Assembly: GCF_901000735.1 (NCBI RefSeq)
Contig: NC_081544.1
Coordinates: forward strand, 29,878,095-29,942,094
Direction: 5' to 3'
From: Corylus avellana
Taxonomy: Eukaryota; Streptophyta; Magnoliopsida; Fagales; Betulaceae
DNA: 64,000 nucleotides
The stretch's first letter is position 1, and each line of letters begins with the position of its first letter. Shown piece by piece: positions 25,034 through 38,757 of the stretch. The position numbers and the translations under genes were made by a program. Under the pieces are notes generated by a model that was not told the DNA's origin, did not search any database, and saw only the letters and a list, made by a program, of their open reading frames with translations.

Positions 25034-28000
25034 ATGGTTTCTCCCTCCCCACCTATTCTATCCAAAACCAGCACCCCCCGCTTCTCATTTCGCTCTGCCT
25101 CGCCACACCACCAGGTTCTCTCTCTTCTCTCTCTCAATTGTCCTTCATTTACATTAACATCAGCTAAGATTGTCTGTATCAACGATTACATTATTACAGA
25201 TAGATCAGTGATAAGTTTTCTGAAGTTTGAAACTACTTAATCCATGATCTATCATGAAAATTTCGGTTAATCAACCTCAAGATGCCCCAGATAAATGGGT
25301 AAGTCTGAGCAATTATCACATACTTTTTGGCATTTAATCATAACTATATTATTTTCACTGCACAGCTTACACGTTACACAATACACATCATGCTTGCCAA
25401 CCCTCTTGTTTAATTTGTCTTATCAGTCTTTGAGCTAAAGGGGGTTTTCCCTCTTGAAGATGACTATTAATTAGATGACTAAAATTAGCTATTTTTTATT
25501 GGCTTAAACTTTTGAAATAAAAGCAGCGGTTTAAGATGGTATTAGAGTAAAAATCTTGAATTTGAATTTTGTTCCCGTTGTGTTCACGGTTATTTCAATT
25601 AAATATTTTGTGTCGGTCTTCGCTTATTAAAAGAGAGATTGAGCTTGCAAGTGAAAAAAATGTTAAACTATTAATTAAATTATTAAATAAATTATTTTTT
25701 ATTATTTTAAGCTTTGGGGATAAATGGTGATTTAATAAGACTCTAATTTCAAGATTGGTTCTAGCTGTTTGGCAGAAAGGATGTACAAAGTGCACTATAC
25801 TAGCATCTGCGATCTGACAAACTAGGAGGATGAGAATCATGAGATAGCTTAATCACCTTCCCAACTTAATTTTTTTGTTATCTTGGGTTCTTGGCAAAAA
25901 AAAAAACAAAGAAAACTCTAGTAAAGTTGATGAAGTGGTTGTATAAAACTCACGTGGGTGGGGCAGTTTGCTTATTTTAAGTCCAAAACAATGAAAATCT
26001 TGTGTTGCAAATTTTAATTTTGTCAGCAGTCTGGTTATTTCAAGTTCAAAAGAATGAAAATCTTGCATTGTAAATTTTTATTTTTTTTAGCTATGGCAGG
26101 AACTTATATCGTAAGGTTTCAGCTTTGGGTTTATCTTATGTTATTATAATTTATGTGTCTAATTATATGCGCTGTTAGATATACTTATGGCCTTCTCTCA
26201 GAAGATTCTCACAAAAGTTTAGAATGATTTTATGATTTTCAGGATATGATGAACACTGTATCAAGCCACCATTGTAATTGCTCGCTAGGATTTCAGGAAC
26301 ATCTTATCAAAGGAAGATTTAGTAAAACTCCATGTCCAGGATATTCTGGTCCATATCCTCCTTCAAGAGGATTGGAAAAACTAGTTTTTACCCAAGGCCA
26401 ATGCCTTGCTCGTAGATATTATCAAGGTGTTAGGAAATTCAGGCCTGCCTTCTCCAGTATGGTGGATGATGGCATGGATCCAGATAACTCAAAAGATGGG
26501 AATAATGAAGAAGAATCTACAAAAGGCGAAACTGGAGGAGTATGTTCACATTGTCTTTTCTTTTCCTTTCCCCCTTTTCTGTATAATTCATGCTTTGAAA
26601 ATGACAATAAATAAAAACCATGGATAGACTCTGGTTTTTCAATTGCGTTTCAGATTCTGGGTTCATCACAATGTGGTTGTCAGAATCTATTACTGTATGA
26701 ATAGATTAACAATTAAATGTGCGATGAGGCTTCATAGTTTCTCTCTCTCTTTTTTGTTTATTTATTTTTATTTTTTTACTCTAAAAAACACCAATAATGT
26801 TAACTGTTTGAAGCCTTTATTAATTATTTATTTTTTGAAAAATGTGTTTGGCATCAACAGTCCTCTGCTATTTCGGCTCTCTGTTAACTGGCTGCTTTAT
26901 CTTTTCTTCATCGTCCAGGTACTGGTTGCAAGTATTAGCACTTTAACAAGGAGTTAGATCATCAAACAGTAAAATGCTACATCCAACTTTGGAGTGGGCA
27001 AGCATTTGAGTGCACTGATTGATGAACTAGCTTCAGGTTTTGTTTAATAATTGCGGGATTGGAAAACTAATTGTGCCCTTCTTGATGTATTTTCTAGATG
27101 AACTGTAATTTTGTTTTGTTTTAAACATTTAGTTTCTTCGTCAACTACATTTCTTTTGAGCCACTTGGCTCTAACTAGCTGCACACAGATGGCCTAAATG
27201 AAATATAGCATCTATAAGATTATTTTTGGTATAAGTAAATTCTTGTTGGATAAGGAATCTCTCCATTTTCTTTTGAAATTAACAGAGATTAATTCATAGT
27301 GAAGATTAAAATTTCACAATCTCAAGGCATACAAAGCTCTACGTTATTTAAGATCTTATCATTAGTTACCCTCCCTTCAAACAATATCTTCGATGGGATG
27401 AGATTCCAAATGACATGGCTGTAGGTACACCTTAGATCATAACCATGAATTGGCCTTTGTACATTTCAAAGAAAATGGAGAGGCTCCTAATCCATTCTTG
27501 TCTTGCTTGCTAATATAGTCAACATCACATTCCCTAATATCTGTGGTAAAGCTTTATTTGTCGTTTTTCAAACCTATGCATAGTTATAAATGGAAGAATC
27601 AAATATTTCTAACTAAACATTCTTTTTGTTTACATTTTTCAGGTGAACAGTGAAATACTTCGGGAGAATCTTGAAAGAATAGTTGGAACAGATGATTCGA
27701 CCTTTAGTGGGATAGACCTTGCAATCCTTATTAGGAACAAGTATGGGAGGTCTTATGATGTTCAACTGATAAAGAAGGTATGTTTGTTGCACTACAAGCA
27801 TAGCTATAGTATATACTTCGGTTTTTTTTTTTTTTTTTTTAAACGTAATTTATTGAGAAACAGGTTGGAATTATTGGGAATATGTAATCCATTTTGCTTG
27901 ACATAATTTTTTTTTCTTTGTGGACCTGATATTCTAATGTCTTTTCATCATAATTATTATTGCAAATGTCAGGTTAGCAATTGGATAGCTTATTCTTTTT

Positions 28001-30819
28001 TTTTGGTCATCAACTTGGTGACAATTGTGATTTCTATCTTATGCTACCAATATATATATTAAAATGCCCTTAGGTGGATAAATGTGTTATCTGTGCTCTC
28101 ACCTCCCACTTGATCTTGGCACTGTTATGTTTATCGTTTTATTAAAATAAAATTTCTAGCTTTCTTGTTTTTCTTCTTCTAGTCTCTTGTATACTTCTCG
28201 TGTATTTGGGTTGCACCTTTTGCACTTTTTAATAAATTTGCGATTACTTATAATTAAAATAGAATAGTCATTTGCAAACTTCATCTAGTGTGAGAAGAAG
28301 AGTATTTAAGTTTCTTCTTTAAAACTTGTTCGGTTGCATGGGCATTGAAATGCCCTAACTGTCTTTATTATTCCTTTTTTATTATTTTATTTTTATTTTT
28401 TTACCAATGTTTGCAAGATGATTGCATTAAATGAACTTATATCGTTACCTTGGCTCTTTAACTTTTGAGTTTCTTTGATTTGGTACCATGTTCTTATTTG
28501 TAGATAACCACCCTAAGATCTGTGAATATTCATCATAAGATCTGTATTGAAATTGTACATTATAATCTTTTGGGGATTTTTTGACATATGTTGGCCATGA
28601 TACTGTAACTTTCCCGCTTGAAAAAATAGTCTTGCTGTTCTATGTTCCTATTACCCCTAGATGATTATTTTCAACCTTTTTTTTTGGCATTTCACATGTT
28701 ACTTTTGCTTGACCTTCTCTAGGAGTTCATGGGAAAAAGCTTTCTTGCTTTGAATGTGATGTGGAAGTACGCGGAGCAGGTATGCAAATTCTTGTGCTAC
28801 AAAATCTATGCTTATTAAATGAACTAGAGTAACATCATTATCACTTAATTCAAGTTTCAGAAATGCATAGAACATCAGATTTTTGGAGAAAGACGAGCTT
28901 CACAAAACTTGTTTCATAGGCGATTCAGATTTCTTATATTTATTTTTTGACCAATTTGGAAGAGGTGGTTTCAGTTGAATTAAATTCAAGAAGAGTATGT
29001 ATGTTTATCTTAAACTTGCATACTGCATATAAATATGAACATGAACCTCCAATAAAATGATATTTAAACTTGTTTCATAGGCGATTCAGATTTCTTATGC
29101 TTATTTTTTGACCAATTTGGAAGAGATGTTTTCAGCTGAATTAAATTCAAGAAGAGTATGGATGTTTATCTTAAACTTGCATACTGCATATAAATATGAA
29201 CATGAACCTCCAATAAAATGATGTTCAACCATCTTACTGGAGCTCAGCAAAGAAGATACCAAAAAAAGAAAAAGAAAAAGAAAAAAAGAAGGAAAAAGAA
29301 AGTAGAAGCCACATCATTACTGTTAGTAGTGTGTCTCTGCAATTGGGTTGTCAATGAAATGATAGCCAAATCGGTAAAGGAATTGTCATCCTTTTTTTTT
29401 TTTTTTTTTTTAACTACTCATATGTGGAAGGGAAGCTGCTAAAAAGGATGCCTATAGAGAGAGTCAATTGTAATTTTCTCTAGATTTCCTTTTTGTTGAT
29501 GAGTTTCTAATACAGTTGCATATTACTGTTTCTTCCCAGTCAGCCCATTTTTGTTGCCATTCTATGGGTCATCCTTACACATACAAGTCCAAATCTCTGA
29601 CTTTAGTTTGAAAGTTGTGAGTTTCAATAATTCAAGTTAACATAGTTAATCAAGTTATTGGCACCAACCATATGATCCATAGCACAACTGCTTGAATGTT
29701 TAGAGGTTATTTATTCCTCCTTGGGCAAGTTTCAATTACCTTGTTCTTTTAGAGATCGTTTCCGCTGACTGAAGAAGAGTATCTACTGAGGCTTGATGAT
29801 GTGGCAAACACATTGAGATGCTGGGGAGCTGTCTCACATATTCGAAACAGCCTAGCTAAGTTGAAAGAGCGGCCTCGGATTGGAAAGGTAAAAATATGGT
29901 CCATTCATTTCTATATATTCATTGTTCATTTAAAGCCTCAATGCTTGGTTTAGGCAAATTAGTCTACTGAAGTGTTTTTCTCAAAATTTAGCCTCAAAAG
30001 TCCTAAATTAGAAGCTAGCAAGTTGTGTAGAGAAAGCAAGAGATAAGACTGATGCTTTTCTTCACCATATTATCACTGCATTTATTTAGGCCTCACACCC
30101 CATACTCCCTGCTTCAAACGCACCTCTATATTTATTTAGACCAAGCTATGAACTAGTAGATTGGTATATATTTTAGGCATTTTCAGTATAGGAGAAAGGT
30201 ACACTCAAAAAGAATGTGTGCTGTAGCTCCCACTAAAAACATATGAGTTTTATCCTACAGAATATATGAAATTGGACAGAGCTTAATGGGAGGCGGAAAA
30301 GAGTCACTTGCTTTGTTAGAATATAATCCTTACCATAAATGAGGATTAGATTACCCTAAATGAAGGGATTTGATTAGGAGTAAAATGAGATTGGATTACC
30401 CTAAATAAAGGGATTTGATTAGGGAAATGAAAGAGGAAAAGGGGGACAAGGATTTTACGGATTCGGTGTTAAAACGCCTACGTCCACCATTAGGGTAAAG
30501 CCCTATAGGACTACATTGTACTCTTATTGATTGATTATGATTGTATACATGGCCCTATTTATAGAGCTTACAAATGATTTGAATTTATACAAATCTAATC
30601 TAATCCTAATCGAATCCCTTCATTTAGGATAACTAATTCTCATTTATGATATGGATTTCTATCCTTATTATATACTCTAACATGCTTGATATGAAATTGT
30701 CCAAGATTTTGTTGATTACTCATTTAATTTGTCTACATTGTCATTTGCTGCAGGCAGTAAGCATTTTTATAGACATGGATGAGTCTGGAGGCCGAGCAGA
30801 TGAATGGATCTACAAGTAG
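25034..30819 (+). CDS. DUF3067-family protein, probably chloroplast-targeted (copy 1, complete)
   Basis: Function unknown. DUF3067 is shared by cyanobacteria and plants, which suggests a plastid role (inference). Exons: 25034-25114, 26243-26539, 27643-27777, 28723-28779, 29753-29887 and 30754-30819, all phase 0, 256 residues. Exon 1 (27 aa, rich in S, P, R and H, no acidic residues) looks like the start of a transit peptide. Exon 2 has a low-similarity, Cys-rich and acidic stretch. Exons 3-6 carry the domain: LIRNKYGRSYDVQL (about 154-167), LALNVMWKYAEQ, FPLTEEEYLLRLDDVAN, LKERPRIGKAVSIF. The exon 1 donor (CAG/GTTCTC) is weak, so exon 1 is less certain than the rest. A solo LTR lies in intron 5, a LINE tail in intron 3 and a 161-bp tandem repeat in intron 4. 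Confidence 0.85.
28183..28262 (+). mobile_element. LINE 3' tail fragment in DUF3067 intron 3
   Basis: The stretch TCTTGTATACTTCTCGTGTA followed by a TTGGGTTGCACC block, a TTTTTAATAAATTT block and ATTACTTATAA resembles the 3' end of plant L1-type LINEs. It is present in both DUF3067 copies. Confidence 0.55.
28905..29226. repeat. 161-bp tandem duplication in DUF3067 intron 4
   Basis: The block beginning near AACTTGTTTCATAGGCGATT is repeated directly with a period of about 161 bp and a few substitutions. It ends in CCTCCAATAAAATGAT both times. Confidence 0.9.
30309..30687. mobile_element. Solo LTR with 5-bp target duplication in DUF3067 intron 5
   Basis: A 369-bp element (30314-30682) starts TGTTAGA and ends TCTAACA. 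It is flanked by TGCTT on both sides (30309-30313 and 30683-30687). No internal retroelement domain is adjacent, which fits a solo LTR left by recombination between two LTRs. An A/T-rich CTATTTATAGAG near its 3' part could be the promoter TATA of the element. Confidence 0.85.
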
Positions 30820-32109
30820 ATTAACTCAAAAGGAGAGAATGTTTATGTCGAGGGAGGAACCATACCCACCAACACAACACCCTTGGCCATCATCTGAAAT
30901 CAATTGTTTGGTGGCAAAATGTTTCTGACAGCGGCAGGGCACAAGGAAGATTGGTGCCTTGTGCTTCCAATTTGTTTATTATTCCATATATACACCATGG
31001 TTGGCGGCATATGAAGCCTCCGTAGATTCTATCATACATGTAAGAGGATGCTCTCATCTTTTGATCTATGCACTTTTTACCTCACTCCATGTAAATATAC
31101 AAGTTTGTTACGATGTACAAGGTAAGACACATACACACATAGAGGAGAGATCTTTGACAGCTCCCCTTTCTAATGTAATGTTATGTTTAGCACCCGTCCA
31201 TGCAAATTAAGAAATAAATTACAACTGCATTATCTCCTCCCCTACCCTAGTTTAAATCCTAAAAGAAGTTTTTATGTTGCAAAATGTTATATACCTCATT
31301 TTTTATTTCAAAATGTTGACGTAACGATTCCAACAACCTCTTGATTATCATTTTTTAATAAGAATTGATCCAAAAGTTGGTTGAGATTATCACCTAAGTA
31401 TTGTTAGATAATTTTATGCTAAAAATAGGATTTTTAACATTTTTCTGCCCAAAGAAAACCAAAGACATAATTATTTCACAGGAATGTGATCCTCTCTATT
31501 TCACTTTAAATGGAGAGAAATTCATTTTATAATTAAGATTTTGTTTTGATGCATTTAACAACATCAACGTACATGATGCAATATATACACCATTAGACCT
31601 GTATGATTGATATGGACCATAATTGGTAGAGTTTAGCAGTGATGGCAGGTTGGCAGCAAAGCCTATTAAGTGATTCCAGTAATCTACATCTCTAAGAGAA
31701 GATCTACGATTCTACATATTGTCTGGTTATGAATTTACTATGCAACAGAAAAAATATAAACAGAAAACAGAAAATATTTTTGCATTTGTGTGGGTGTACA
31801 TATCTGCGATTGTGAGCGTCCATTAAGACGAGACATTTAGACTTAAGAAAACATTTTACATCGAAACAAACATAGCCCAGTAAATATAGGAAGGTCTGTC
31901 TTGAGTTAGTGTGCTAGGAGACTTTATGGGAATAAAATTATATATAAATAAATAATGAAAGAATACCGCAATAAAGACAATTACCATACCCGGCCACAAG
32001 TGATCACCAACTGAGATGGAGAAACACTTTATGGGACTATATTGTCGGTTACTCGCTTGTTTAGATTTTGCGAAAAATATTCTACTCTTGAATAATTTTA
32101 AAAAAAAAT
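30820..32109. other. DUF3067 copy 1 3' UTR and spacer to the HIR cluster
   Basis: 3' flank of DUF3067, colinear with the region after copy 2 (56550-57945). No gene recognised. The 83-codon open frame near 30959 is conserved between the copies only because the DNA is duplicated. Copy 2 carries about 100 extra bases relative to this segment, near 57175-57280. Confidence 0.45.
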
Positions 32110-32304
32110 TTATTTATAAAAAACATTACAATTATGCTTTTGCATGATCTTCATAGCTTTCACATTTGCACCACGCATGATCTCCAACTCCAATTTCTTC
32201 CGTGATTGGGCTTTCTCATTTGCATTTTTCTTGGCACGCATGATCTCCAATTTCTTTTGTGCTTTGGCTCTCATTAGTGTATATGGTTCAATTAATATCC
32301 ACAA
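32110..32304 (-). pseudogene. HIR-like exon 4 fragment (copy 0)
   Basis: Minus-strand remnant of the last exon of an HIR-like gene: [20 protein letters not shown], then an ending (KIMQKHNCNVFYK, stop) that matches the end of the HIR gene at 57946-58981. It breaks off abruptly near 32305, where the first 8.3-kb duplicated unit starts. Exons 1-3 and the splice acceptor are missing, so it cannot be expressed as a normal HIR protein. Confidence 0.8.
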
Positions 32305-32640
32305 AATAATTATAATAATACTTAATTTAATAAAAATTAAAAATTAAAAATTAAAAAATGCTTTGCCGATTAGACCTAATATTTTCAAGTTTGCTTCGCA
32401 GTTGGATCCAGATTTGCTCTGCTGAGTGCTGCCCCCTCAACCAGGGGGCTGATGAATCCCTGCAATACCTCTTTTTGAGTTGTCCATTTGCTAGGATTAT
32501 GTGACATTATTTGGTCCTTGGGTATTAATTGCAGGTAATGAAAGATTTGAGAAATTTTAGGCAATAAGGATACTTGGAGGAATTTTGGGCATTTTAAAAT
32601 AAATTTCTCATATTATTTCATTAATTTGCTGCTATTTTTA

Positions 32641-32756
32641 TTTTTATTATTATTATTTTTGCATGTCCACACAAGAGAAGGGAGAGGGGGGATTCGAACT
32701 AGTGACCTCCGCTTCATGAGACGTGGTTTACAATTGAGCTACCCCGTGGGGACAAA
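32641..32756 (-). mobile_element. tRNA-derived SINE with 15-bp target duplication (unit 1)
   Basis: Read on the minus strand, the 5' head GGGGTAGCTCAATTGTAAAC matches a tRNA-type A box, and AGTTCGAATCCC a B box. It ends in an AT-rich tail (AATAATAATAATAAAAATAA). TTGCTGCTATTTTTA flanks the element on both sides (32626-32640 and 32757-32771). It is not a functional tRNA gene: the anticodon and acceptor stems do not fold as a tRNA. Confidence 0.8.
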
Positions 32757-33026
32757 TTGCTGCTATTTTTAAATAAACACTTACAATAAGATAATATAAA
32801 TAATATCCAACTAAAGATAAACATAAGAATAAAACTAATTTTAAACCTAATTGATAACTATTAATGTTTTCTTTATTAAATAAAATCGTTCTTTAACACA
32901 AATTTTAATAAATAATTTAACATAATTTCTAATTTAACATAAATTCTAATCTAACATAATTTCTAATCTAACATAATTTCTAATTTCTATTAATCGTTGT
33001 AAACCTAATAGTAATTTTAACCCTTT

Positions 33027-34140
33027 CTAACTTTTCTTAGTAGTAGTAATCCTGACAATCCGACGGTCCTGAGTTTTGTCAACCTCAACCAGATATTTCG
33101 ACTCATCATCCTCACCTCGTATCTCCATTTTCTTATGTGTTTGGGTTTTCTCATTTCCATCTCCCTTGGCACACATGATCTCCAATTTCTTCTGTGCTTG
33201 AGCATTCTCATTTGCATCTTTCTCAGCACGCATAATCTCCAATTTCTTTTGTGCTTTGGCTTTCATTAGTGTATCTAGTTCAATATCCACAATAAGAGTT
33301 TGAACTATCTCAAACCCATATGCTAACATGGCCTGTGCATGTAATCAAATTCAAAGATAATTAAAAAAAGAAAAGAAAAAAAGATTATTACATCCAAATA
33401 ACTTGCCAGTTCTAAGCCAATTTAGCAAATAGAAAAATACCTTGTCTAGTGCCACTACTAGAGCTTCCGCTATTTCATACTTTTGTTCAAAAAGAGAATG
33501 CAGCTCCATCGTTGGAACAAATGCCCTAATAACTAAACATACATAGATATAAGCAAGTCTGTTAATATCTTCTAAGTGTGACATAAACTATCTCCCGCGT
33601 AAATTATGATTATGATGAATATATATGAGTTGTATCAAAGTACCATAGAGACCCTTTTTGGAGGGATACGTACAAAAGAAAAAAAAAAAAAAAAAAGGGA
33701 CATACCATCAAAAACATAGGATTCGATTAGTCTTTCGGTGTCGCTGAGTTGGTAGAAAGCATTTGTAGCCTTTTTTGCTATAACCCGGTATTGAATAGAT
33801 GCAACAACAGTAACAAAGACATTATCCTAACAAGACAACATAGATCACACAACTTGTAGATTAATCACAATTTCAATCATATATATATAAAATTGGAAAA
33901 AAAAAAGAAAAAAAAGAAAAAAAAACGAAATAAAAAGTATACGTAATAGACCTTTGTCATCGTTTCACATCGAACATCAAGCTGTTGTACACGCAAAGTG
34001 AGGTGGCCAGCTATTCGCTTGCCACAAATCCAAGGCATATAGTGACAACCAGGCTCAAGCACAGCGTCAAACTTTCCAAAACTTTCTCTGATAGCCAGAG
34101 TTGATTGGTCCACTTTAACACAACAGAAAATTTGCCCCAT
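33027..34140 (-). CDS. HIR-like SPFH/band 7 protein, shortened C terminus (copy A)
   Basis: Relative of hypersensitive-induced-reaction proteins, which assemble at the plasma membrane and take part in immune signalling. Exons: 34140-33952, 33826-33706, 33532-33441 and 33332-33027, GT-AG with closed frames, 235 residues. The N terminus [14 protein letters not shown] has the family's N-myristoylation Gly2 with adjacent cysteines. [60 protein letters not shown] and VIRAFVP are typical HIR/SPFH blocks. The C-terminal exon has two to three imperfect copies of a [21 protein letters not shown] unit, then [17 protein letters not shown], which echoes the HIR segment EAKYLSG...RQRQAIVDG. Usual family length is about 285 residues, so the C-terminal part is shorter and diverged. 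It is the only copy here that keeps the SKYL segment. Confidence 0.8.
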
Positions 34141-35779
34141 TTTTTGCTCTACTCACAAAATATAGAAAACATATAGTTAGGAAAATCAATTATAATATAT
34201 AAAAGCAATCTTGAACATGCACCATTAGTAAAAGATTTAACAAGATATCCAAACTCTAAAAAAAAAAGAAAAAAAAAAAAAAGAGAAGCAATCAAAGGAA
34301 CACAATAATCACCGCAAGTACCACTTCGAAACTTTTCGATCTCTCTCTAAATTTGATTGAAGAAAATGATTTAAATAGACTTCCAACCAGATATATTAAT
34401 CCTAATGTAAAACAAACTCAAGACTCCTAATTAACCACAATTGAACTCAAATTAAGGACTCTTACGACAATTCACACACTACTTCTATTACAATTGAAAG
34501 ACTCCAAACTACTCAAGAGGTAGATAGAAATTAAGATGAATTTTTAATCCTAAGCCTCCTAGGACGTACGGATTCTTACTTTACTTGCTAAGATTTGAGA
34601 GGGACATCACGTACTATTTATGCTATGAGTTGATGGGAATCTAAGCAGCCAATAGATTTTTTAATTACTCAGTTTACAATTGAAACTTGCCCTAATATAT
34701 ACTAGACCTATAATTGACTACTTTAATTTCCACATCTTAATGCAAAATGGAAACCAATTAAATATGTTTAATTAATTAGTAGGTCTTTTTTTCTTGCGAG
34801 GTTTAATTATCTCATGCTAGCATATTTTGTTCATGATTCAACCACTACAAATCGATTCTAGGACCTACCCCAAACCCACCCTAGCATTTACCAACGAGAC
34901 ATGCATGCAAGACCTATGGCTCTTTAATTACCCTATATATATATCGTGAGGCTTAATTACTCTATTTATTTGGTTATTTTATGATAAAATACAATTAATT
35001 AGCACCACAAATTTCGTAAAAACTCACCTTTAATTCTTAACTATCGATCATTAATTTGCCATATACTTGATTTGATCTCTTCCACCTACCATTTAGATAC
35101 AAATACCTAAATACTAATTTGTAATACAATTAGCAACAAACACCCTACAGCTTCCCTAAACAGTTGGGTAACAACCCAATAGCTTATTATAATCCTAAAA
35201 AAAAAAATCATATGTTTTCTCTTCCTCTCTCTTCTCACATAATAAAGTAATAGTAAAGAATAAAAAATAATAATAAAGTAAGAGTATTTAATTGATATAG
35301 GAAATAAAGAAATAATATTTAATTGATATAAAAAAAGATAAGAGAATTTTATTGTGAAGTGTATTTGAAGATGGAAGCAAAAACCGGTTTGGTTCCCTAA
35401 ATTTAAGAAAAAATTGATGGGTATCTATTGGGTAATTAACTTCCCTTATTTCCACTCCTTCCTCATCCACGCTCGTAATTAACAAGGCCTTTCTCATCCG
35501 AAGACCTTGCCCACAACGTCAGGTAATTTCCTTCTGAGCTCGTTTAGATCCTTCCATGTCATGTCCTTTGCCATTCCCCTCCATTGGATCAAGATTTCCG
35601 TTTCAGCTCGATTCCCTCTTTTCTTCATCGTACGGAGTAAGACCCTCTCTAGGTCAGGAGGTAGGGTTCCTTAATTCCGTAAGTGGAGCTTGGGCTCCAT
35701 GTTGGCACCGAGCTTTTTCTTTAGAGGCATGTTACACAACTATTTTTCAATTATCTATCTTTCAACTATATCTTTTGTA

Positions 35780-36290
35780 AATTCAATTGATTAATTATTA
35801 GATTTGTTGACTCATGTGGGTCTCACACAAATTTAATGATAAATTCATCTATTCATTATATGGAGATGGTTAAAAAAATGAATTTTATCATTTCTCTTTG
35901 AGAAATAATTGGTGTCAATATTTTTCTCATCTCATCTTATAAGTTAATTATTAGATTTGTGGACTTATATGGACACCATATAAGTTAATGATAGACCCCA
36001 CAAATCTAAATGCTGATCTATTAATTTGCAAGAGATATGATAGTCTATTAAATTTGTAGGAGAATATGAGAAAAATATCAACAAATTATTGACAAAAATC
36101 ATTTATCGCAAATTATTTACGCCAATCATTCTCATCAATATTTTTATCATCTCATCTTACAAATTAACTATTAGATTTACAGACTTATGTGAACCTCACA
36201 AATCTAATGGTTGATCTATTAAGTTTGCTCGAGAATATGAGAAATATATGGGCAAATAATTGACACAAATAATTTCTCTTAAAATATCTA
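35780..36290. repeat. Diverged direct repeats in unit 1 spacer
   Basis: Three imperfect copies of a block of about 150-200 bp with the order TTAATTATTAGATTTGTGGA-like, ACAAATCTAA-like and TCTCATCTCATCTTA-like pieces. Recurs at 44044-44560 in unit 2. Confidence 0.6.
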
Positions 36291-38684
36291 CTAAATTTTG
36301 GGGTAAATTTAAATTTTACCTTCATTCAATTTTGCTCTAGGACCCCCTCTACTCTACTCATCTACTAAGCTCTTTATCTTCTTTAAAATCCCAAAAAATA
36401 AAAAAATAAAAAAATAAAAAAAATGTCTTTAATGATATCCCTCTTTTCTAGGAAAGTCTTTAATGATACAGTTGTATTTGAGTGAAACCCAGGGAGGATT
36501 TTATCCCCAACAATACGCATCTTTTTAATTTCTTCCTATCAGACATTCGGAAATGAAATGAATTTACCTTTTATGAAATATAAAAATTATGGAAATTTTA
36601 TCAATTGATTTTTTAAGAATGTGAACTTGCAATACCAGGAGTTCTCTCTATTTCTCTAGTGGGAGATATATATATATATATAATAAAGCATATCATCTGT
36701 GTACATTTATTTGTCTTCTCATTGATGTCCAACCTGCCTCTCTCTCACTCTCATCCAAAAGCTTAATCCTATAAATTTAAATTTAATAATATTATATTCA
36801 CTTTTCATTTTTTTGTTTTATTATTTGATATGAGATTTTATCACATGTAAAATTTCAATAATTTATTCTTCACGCTTGAACCCATATTACAACAAAGTGG
36901 ATACAACCTGATCTAGCATTGTCAAGGCTCTTTTCAAAATGGTGCTTATTTACAATTATATGATTATTCTTTAACCTAACTCATGCACATATATACTCGC
37001 ATTATATCATAGTAAGAAAAAAACAATAACTCTATGGGAATCTACCCATAAATTTGTGCTATCAATTTTATCGATTCTGATATAATTTAAAGTCTGTTTA
37101 AGACTACGTTACAGAGCTTAAAAATTACTTTTAGTATTTAAAAAATTGTACGAAACAAAAGTTGGCACCTTTGGTAAATATTTCAAAAATATTTCTTTTA
37201 ACTTTTTTACTCTTAAAAATACCAAAACGCACTTTTGCCAAAAAGTGCAAAAGTGAAAATAACACGAGAAGCCTATCTTCAAGTGGAAGAATGTTAGTAA
37301 TTAATTAAAAAAAAAGAAGGTGGAAGAATGTTGGTGATGAAGCCTAATTCTAATTGACTTGAGCAATGGTGAAGTTTAGTCTTGATTGAACTAGGAGACA
37401 TGGTTGTTTAAATCACGTTAGATTAGTATTGGGTAAACTTACTCGATCTAGAAATCCTAATAAAATGGCAATATAAACAACGAGATTTGAGGGGTATTAT
37501 AGGATTTTGAGAATTGCTTGTTCTTTTTTCTCTTCCTTTTCTTTTTAAATTAATACCAAATTAAGAGAAATGCTAGGTGAACGTGACAGTGAAAATAAAT
37601 ATTGCAATCAAGATTTAATGGTAATTTTTATTGTCACATTAGAGTATGTGCATTTGAAAGTGTGTTAGATGTCTGATGTGGATCTATGCCCATAACTTTT
37701 TCTTACAAAAATTCGATTGAAATGAATTAGGCACTTTTAGGAGACTTATCAAGTCTACTTTTATGGATACGGTAAATAAGATCACTGATAAGAAAAAAAT
37801 TTTGAGGGGAATCTTTCATATTCATTTCTTGAAAAAAAGATCAAGAGCATAAAGTTCTGATAAATCATAGCCAAAGTTATGAGGTTATAATGTCATAGAG
37901 ACAAACATAAAAATCTTACAATCAAGTTTTACTATGACTTTAACATTCGCTAACTCATGTTCAAACTTCAGTTATAGAACGTATCTGCTACAGGTAGACC
38001 CAATCTAATACATAGCTAACCCATATTTTTAACTTTTATTTTCTCGGCCATGGGAGTAAAACCCTCATACTGAAACTAATCTTCATCGACCCAAAGGCCA
38101 AGATAAAAACCTTCACAAAACACAATACAAAAACCAACAAACATCTACAACAGTCGGGGCAAGGGAGTCGAAGCGCACTAGCCGACGAGTGATGGACGAG
38201 ATGGGCTGTTTTGGGCCGATGGGCAATTGAGGAGCTGGGGAGCACGGTGGGCCGGCGCATGGTTGAGCGAAACTAGTTGAGGAGACTAAATCTAGATTTG
38301 AAAAACTAAATCTAAAGCTCAACCGATTTTGGGAGGTGAAGAGTGGCGTAGCACAATGGAAGGTGGACAGAGGCGGCGCAGCATAAGCAAAGGGATGGCC
38401 GAAGCAACTGAAGTAGTCGAAAAAACCAAAAAAAAAATTAAACTGAAAAAAATAAAAAAGAAGAAGAAGAAAACAAGAAGAGGAGGGGGATGAAAGAAAG
38501 AGGGGAGTATGGCCCATGGGGGAGGGGAAAGGAGGAGGGAGCTCCTTCCCACAAGTATTTTCTCTCTCACCGAGAAGAAAATTAATTCCTAATAAACCAC
38601 AAAAATGACAGTTAAGTACTCCACCCATGGTTATTGGTTGTACCTATGAACATTATTATTATTATTTTCTTTTTGGTGTGAGCT

Positions 38685-38757
38685 AGTAGGGGGTGGCTTG
38701 AGCCACCCTCAATGGCCGGCCAGGGGGTGGCCGAACCACCCCCATGGCCTATTAAAT
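38685..38757. repeat. GGGGTGGC/GCCACCCC palindromic cluster (unit 1)
   Basis: GGGGGTGGCTTGAGCCACCC followed by GGCCGGCC and GGGGGTGGCCGAACCACCCC: GC-rich perfect short palindromes in AT-rich surroundings, next to the break point of the HIR fragment. Confidence 0.75.

Noticed and set aside
25255..25299. Short exon-like frame MKISVNQPQDAPDKW followed by GTAAGT, within DUF3067 intron 1
   Set aside because: It has a good donor, but no supported acceptor or downstream exon in frame. DUF3067 is complete without it.
30959..31210. 83-codon open frame after DUF3067, conserved at 56688
   Set aside because: It lies in the 3' UTR/flank, resembles no known protein, and its conservation follows from the segmental duplication.
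32690..32756. tRNA gene on the minus strand
   Set aside because: A and B boxes are present, but there is no cloverleaf. The AT-rich tail and 15-bp target duplication show that it is a SINE.
35288..35497. 69-codon minus-strand open frame (MRKALLITSVDEEGVEIREV), identical at 43552
   Set aside because: Identity is explained by the recent unit duplication. There is no family match that I recognise and no neighbouring exons.
38113..38628. 171-codon minus-strand open frame, identical at 46365
   Set aside because: Low-complexity P/S/F-rich translation of a purine-rich stretch, with no domain; repeated only because the unit is duplicated.
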